DNA of 64,000 nucleotides from Salvelinus alpinus (lineage: Eukaryota; Chordata; Actinopteri; Salmoniformes; Salmonidae): positions 30,988,788-31,052,787 of the forward strand of contig NC_092090.1 of NCBI RefSeq assembly GCF_045679555.1, in the 5' to 3' direction. The translations under genes were made by a program, and so were the position numbers. The notes below the pieces were generated by a model. That model was not told where the DNA came from. It saw only the letters and a program-made list of their open reading frames with translations, and made no database searches. Positions 58,112 through 64,000 of the stretch are shown here, piece by piece; the stretch's first letter is position 1, and each line of letters begins with the position of its first letter.

Positions 58112-58145
58112 TACTAGCATGTACAGTTTATCATATTTACACACA

Positions 58146-61100
58146 TAACTGACTCAGTGACTGACTGACAGCACCAAGCTTGTCATATAGTGACTGGCTT
58201 GACAGCACCAAGCTGGGAATATAGAGACTAACTGACAGCACCAAGCTGGTAATATAGTGACTGACTGACTGACTGACAGCAGCAAGCTGGTAACATAGTG
58301 ACTGACTGACAGCACCAATCTGGTAATATAGTGACTGACTGACAGCACCAAGCTGGTAATATAGTGACTAACTGACAGCACCAAGCTGGTAATATAGTGA
58401 CTGACTGACAGCACCAAGCTGGTAATATAGTGACTAACTGAAAGCAGCAAGCTGGTAATATAGTGACTGACTGACAGCAGCAAGCTGGTAATATAGTGAC
58501 TGACTGACAGCACCACGCTGATAATATAGTGACTGACTGACTGACTGACTGACTGACTGACTGACTGACTGACAGCAGCAAGCTGGTAATATAGTGACTG
58601 ACTGACAGCACCACGCTGGTAATATAGTGATTGACTGACAGCACCAAGCTGGTAATATAGTGACTAACTGAAAGCAGCAAGCTGGTAATATAGTGATTGA
58701 CTGACAGCACCAAGCTGGTAATATAGTGACTGACTGACAGCACCACGCTGGTAATATAGTGATTGACTGACAGCACCAAGCTGGTAATATAGTGACTGAC
58801 TGACAGCATCAAGCTGGTAATATAGTGACTGACTGACTGACAGCACCACGCTAGTAATATAGTGACTGACTGACAGCACCAAGCTGGTAATATAGTGACT
58901 AACTGAAAGCAGCAAGCTTGTAATATAGTGACTGACTGACTGACAGCACCACGCTGGTAATATAGTGACTGACTGACAGCACCAAGCTGGTAATATAGTG
59001 ACTGACTGAAAGCAGCAAGCTGGTAACATAGTGACTGACTGACAGCACCAAGCTGGTAATATAGTGACTAACTGACTGACAGCACCACGCTGGTAATATA
59101 GTGACTGACTGACAGCACCAAGCTGGTAATATAGTGACTGACTGAAAGCAGCAAGCTGGTAATATAGTGACTGACTGACAGCACCAAGCTGGTAATATAG
59201 TGACTGACTGAAAGCAGCAAGCTTGTAATATAGTGACTGACTGACTGACAGCACCACGCTGGTAATATAGTGACTGACTGACAGCACCAAGCTGGTAATA
59301 TAGTGACTGACTGAAAGCAGCAAGCTGGTAATATAGTGACTGACTGACAGCACCAAGCTGGTAATATAGTGACTGACTGACAGCACCAAGCTGGTAATAT
59401 AGTGACTGACTGACAGCAGCAAGCTGGTAATATAGTGACTGACTGACAGCACCAAGCTGGTAATATAGTGACTGACTGACTGACAGCACCACGCTGGTAA
59501 TATAGTAACTGACTGACTGACAGCACCACGCTGGTAATATAGTGACTGACTGACAGCACCAAGCTTGTAATATAGTGACTGACTGACTGACTGACAGCAG
59601 CAAGCTGGTAATATAGTAACTGACTGACAGCACCACGCTGGTAATATAGTGACTGACTGACTGACTGACTGACAGCAGCAAGCTGGTAATATAGTGACTG
59701 ACTGACAGCAGCAAGCTGGTAATATAGTAACTGACTGACAGCATCAAGCTGGTAATATAGTGACTGATTGACTGACAGCACCACACTGGTAATATAGTGA
59801 CTGACTGACAGCACCAAGCTGGTAATATAGTAACTGACTGACAGCACCAAGCTGGTAATATAGTGACTGACTGACAGCACCAAGCTGGTAATATAGTAAC
59901 TGACTGACAGCACCAAGCTTGTAATATAGTGACTGACTGACAGCACCAAGCTTGTAATATAGTGACTGATTGACTGACAGCACCACGCTGGTAATATAGT
60001 GACTGATTGACTGACAGCACCACGCTGGTAATATAGTGACTGACTGACAGCACCAAGCTGGTAATATAGTAACTGACTGACAGCACCAAGCTTGTAATAT
60101 AGTGACTGACTGACGACAGCACCACGCTGGTAATATAGTGACTGACTGACTGACAGCACCACGCTGATAATATACTGACTGACTGACTGACTGACTGACT
60201 GACTGACTGACTGACTGACTGACTGACTGACAGCAGCAAGCTGGTAATATAGTGACTGACTGACAGCACCACGCTGGTAATATAGTGATTGACTGACAGC
60301 ACCAAGCTGGTAATATAGTGACTAACTGAAAGCAGCAAGCTGGTAATATAGTGATTGACTGACAGCACCAAGCTGGTAATATAGTGACTGACTGACAGCA
60401 CCACGCTGGTAATATAGTGATTGACTGACAGCACCAAGCTGGTAATATAGTGACTGACTGACATCATCAAGCTGGTAATATAGTGACTGACTGACTGACA
60501 GCACCACGCTAGTAATATAGTGACTGACTGACAGCACCAAGCTGGTAATATAGTGACTAACTGAAAGCAGCAAGCTTGTAATATAGTGACTGACTGACTG
60601 ACAGCATCACGCTGGTAATATAGTGACTGACTGACAGCACCAAGCTGGTAATATAGTGACTGACTGAAAGCAGCAAGCTGGTAACATAGTGACTGACTGA
60701 CAGCACCAAGCTGGTAATATAGTGACTAACTGACTGACAGCACCACGCTGGTAATATAGTGACTGACTGACAGCACCAAGCTGGTAATATAGTGACTGAC
60801 TGAAAGCAGCAAGCTGGTAATATAGTGACTGACTGACAGCACCAAGCTGGTAATATAGTGACTGACTGAAAGCAGCAAGCTTGTAATATAGTGACTGACT
60901 GACTGACAGCACCACGCTGGTAATATAGTGACTGACTGACAGCACCAAGCTGGTAATATAGTGACTGACTGAAAGCAGCAAGCTGGTAATATAGTGACTG
61001 ACTGACAGCACCAAGCTGGTAATATAGTGACTGACTGACAGCACCAAGCTTGTAATATAGTGACTGACTGACAGCAGCAAGCTGGTAATATAGTGACTGA

Positions 61101-64000
61101 CTGACAGCACCAAGCTGGTAATATAGTGACTGACTGACTGACAGCACCACGCTGGTAATATAGTAACTGACTGACTGACAGCACCACGCTGGTAATATAG
61201 TGACTGACTGACAGCACCAAGCTTGTAATATAGTGACTGACTGACTGACTGACAGCAGCAAGCTGGTAATATAGTAACTGACTGACAGCACCACGCTGGT
61301 AATATAGTGACTGACTGACTGACTGACTGACAGCAGCAAGCTGGTAATATAGTGACTGACTGACAGCAGCAAGCTGGTAATATAGTAACTGACTGACAGC
61401 ATCAAGCTGGTAATATAGTGACTGATTGACTGACAGCACCACACTGGTAATATAGTGACTGACTGACAGCACCAAGCTGGTAATATAGTAACTGACTGAC
61501 AGCACCAAGCTGGTAATATAGTGACTGACTGACAGCACCAAGCTGGTAATATAGTAACTGACTGACAGCACCAAGCTTGTAATATAGTGACTGACTGACA
61601 GCACCAAGCTTGTAATATAGTGACTGATTGACTGACAGCACCACGCTGGTAATATAGTGACTGATTGACTGACAGCACCACGCTGGTAATATAGTGACTG
61701 ACTGACAGCACCAAGCTGGTAATATAGTAACTGACTGACAGCACCAAGCTTGTAATATAGTGACTGACTGACGACAGCACCACGCTGGTAATATAGTGAC
61801 TGACTGACTGACAGCACCACGCTGGTAATATAGTGACTGACTGACAGCATCAAGCTGGTAATATAGTGACTGACTGACAGCACCAAGCTGGTAATATAGT
61901 GACTGACTGACAGCACCAAGCTTGTAATATAGTGACTGACTGACTGACAGCACCAAGCTTGTAATATAGTGACTGACTGACTGACAGCACCACGCTGGTA
62001 ATATAGTGACTGACTGACAGCACCAAGCTGGTAATATAGTGACTGACTGACAGCAGCAAGCTGGTAATATAGTGACTGACTGACAGCACCAAGCTGGTAA
62101 TATAGTGACTGACAGCACCACGCTGGTAATATAGTAACTGACTGACTGACAGCACCACGCTGGTAATATAGTGACTGACTGACAGCACCAAGCTTGTAAT
62201 ATAGTGACTGACTGACTGACTGACAGCAGCAAGCTGGTAATATAGTAACTGACTGACAGCACCACGCTGGTAATATAGTGACTGACTGACTGACTGACTG
62301 ACTGACTGACTGACAGCAGCAAGCTGGTAATATAGTGACTGACTGACAGCACCAAGCTGGTAATATAGTGACTGACTGACAGCACCACGCTGGTAATATA
62401 GTGATTGACTGACAGCACCAAGCTGGTAATATAGTGACTGACTGACAGCATCAAGCTGGTAATATAGTGACTGACTGACTGACAGCACCACGCTAGTAAT
62501 ATAGTGACTGACTGACAGCACCAAGCTGGTAATATAGTGACTAACTGAAAGCCACAAGCTTGTAATATAGTGACTGACTGACTGACAGCACCACGCTGGT
62601 AATATAGTGACTGACTGACAGCACCAAGCTGGTAAAATAGTGACTGACTGAAAGCAGCAAGCTGGTAACATAGTGACTGACTGACAGCACCAAGCTGGTA
62701 ATATAGTGACTAACTGACTGACAGCACCACGCTGGTAATATAGTGACTGACTGACAGCACCAAGCTGGTAATATAGTGACTGACTGAAAGCAGCAAGCTG
62801 GTAATATAGTGACTGACTGACAGCACCAAGCTGGTAATATAGTGACTGACTGAAAGCAGCAAGCTTGTAATATAGTGACTGACTGACTGACAGCACCACG
62901 CTGGTAATATAGTGACTGACTGACAGCACCAAGCTGGTAATATAGTGACTGACTGAAAGCAGCAAGCTGGTAATATAGTGACTGACTGACAGCACCAAGC
63001 TGGTAATATAGTGACTGACTGACAGCACCAAGCTGGTAACATAGTAACTGACTGACAGCACCAAGCTGGTAATATAGTGACTGACTGACAGCACCAAGCT
63101 GGTAATATAGTGACTGACTGACAGCAGCAAGCTGGTAATATAGTGACTGACTGACAGCACCAAGCTGGTAATATAGTGACTGACTGACTGACAGCACCAC
63201 GCTGGTAATATAGTAACTGACTGACTGACAGCACCACGCTGGTAATATAGTGACTGACTGACAGCACCAAGCTTGTAATATAGTGACTGACTGACTGACT
63301 GACAGCAGCAAGCTGGTAATATAGTAACTGACTGACAGCACCACGCTGGTAATATAGTGACTGACTGACTGACTGACTGACTGACTGACTGACTGACAGC
63401 AGCAAGCTGGTAATATAGTGACTGACTGACAGCAGCAAGCTGGTAATATAGTAACTGACTGACAGCATCAAGCTGGTAATATAGTGACTGATTGACTGAC
63501 AGCACCACACTGGTAATATAGTGACTGACTGACAGCACCAAGCTGGTAATATAGTAACTGACTGACAGCACCAAGCTGGTAATATAGTGACTGACTGACA
63601 GCACCAAGCTGGTAATATAGTAACTGACTGACAGCACCAAGCTTGTAATATAGTGACTGACTGACAGCACCAAGCTTGTAATATAGTGACTGATTGACTG
63701 ACAGCACCACGCTGGTAATATAGTGACTGATTGACTGACAGCACCACGCTGGTAACATAGTGACTGACTGACAGCACCAAGCTGGTAATATAGTAACTGA
63801 CTGACAGCACCAAGCTTGTAATATAGTGACTGACTGACGACAGCACCACGCTGGTAATATAGTGACTGACTGACTGACAGCACCACGCTGGTAATATAGT
63901 GACTGACTGACAGCATCAAGCTGGTAATATAGTGACTGACTGACAGCACCAAGCTGGTAATATAGTGACTGACTGACAGCACCAAGCTTGTAATATAGTG
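58146..64000. repeat. 33-bp satellite with higher-order structure in lgr4 intron 8
   Basis: The basic unit is 33 bp: GTGACTGACTGACAGCACCA plus AGCTGGTAATATA. Variants include CAGCAAGCT, CACCACGCT and CATCAAGCT in the middle, TGTAATATA or GGTAACATA at the end, and extra CTGA tetranucleotides (long runs at 58530-58572, 60175-60230, 62280-62312 and 63358-63398). Since 33 is a multiple of three, minus-strand frames stay open for up to 711 codons (SQSLYYQLGAVSQ-type and SVSHYITSLVLSV-type); these are artefacts. The array runs past the end of the window. Confidence 0.97.

Noticed and set aside
58154..63985. Minus-strand open frames of up to 711 codons with SQSLYYQLGAVSQ-type repeats
   Set aside because: They come from a 33-bp satellite whose unit is a multiple of three; all minus-strand frames stay open, there is no start context, and the region is an lgr4 intron.
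58146..64000. CRISPR-like array of short repeats
   Set aside because: Units are contiguous with no unique spacers, in a vertebrate intron; it is a tandem satellite.

Overview
The window looks like teleost, most likely salmonid, nuclear DNA. The repeats carry this call: several Tc1-like transposons of the families that litter salmonid genomes, tRNA-headed SINEs, L2-type LINE tails, gypsy elements with TGTCACG...CGTGACA LTRs, and long AC/GT microsatellites. The repeat families and the species group are recognised from memory, not by a database search. No bacterial or plasmid feature is present.

Only one host gene is supported: the 5' part of lgr4 on the plus strand. LGR4 is the leucine-rich-repeat G-protein-coupled receptor that binds R-spondins. 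Eight coding exons can be read, at 36713-36900, 46329-46400, 49679-49750, 52801-52872, 54570-54785, 55901-55972, 56611-56679 and 57762-57833. They give the signal peptide, the LRR N-terminal cap and about nine leucine-rich repeats. All junctions have the same phase, and the donors are CT|gtaagt or CT|gtgagt (AT|gtaaga for exon 8). The remaining LRRs, hinge and seven-helix domain must lie beyond base 64000, past a satellite of at least 5.8 kb in intron 8. A 27-nt in-frame candidate micro-exon lies in intron 1.

Bases 1-36000 upstream of the gene are mostly nested transposable elements. Tc1 copy A (5079-16151) has been blown apart by a near full-length LINE (5152-10268, flanked by the 8-bp repeat TAGAATAA) and by a gypsy element (10303-15532). 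The LINE holds a 5'-truncated L2 element; the gypsy holds a TTAA-type non-autonomous transposon and a deleted LINE fragment. Tc1 copy B (21106-25985) holds a second gypsy on the minus strand. Tc1 copy C (26566-28651) holds a SINE and a solo LTR. Tc1 copy D (29340-32665) holds a short LTR element whose internal part carries sixteen 27-bp repeats. A second L2, another solo LTR and a SINE follow. Tc1 copy E (44443-45827) sits in lgr4 intron 1.

No transposable-element gene appears intact. The breaks include frameshifts, internal deletions and altered catalytic residues in several reverse transcriptases and transposases. The most interesting observations are the candidate lgr4 micro-exon, the higher-order satellite in lgr4 intron 8 with an exact 1658-bp period, a hairpin kept in three different LTRs, and an in-frame fusion of two unrelated LINE reverse transcriptases.
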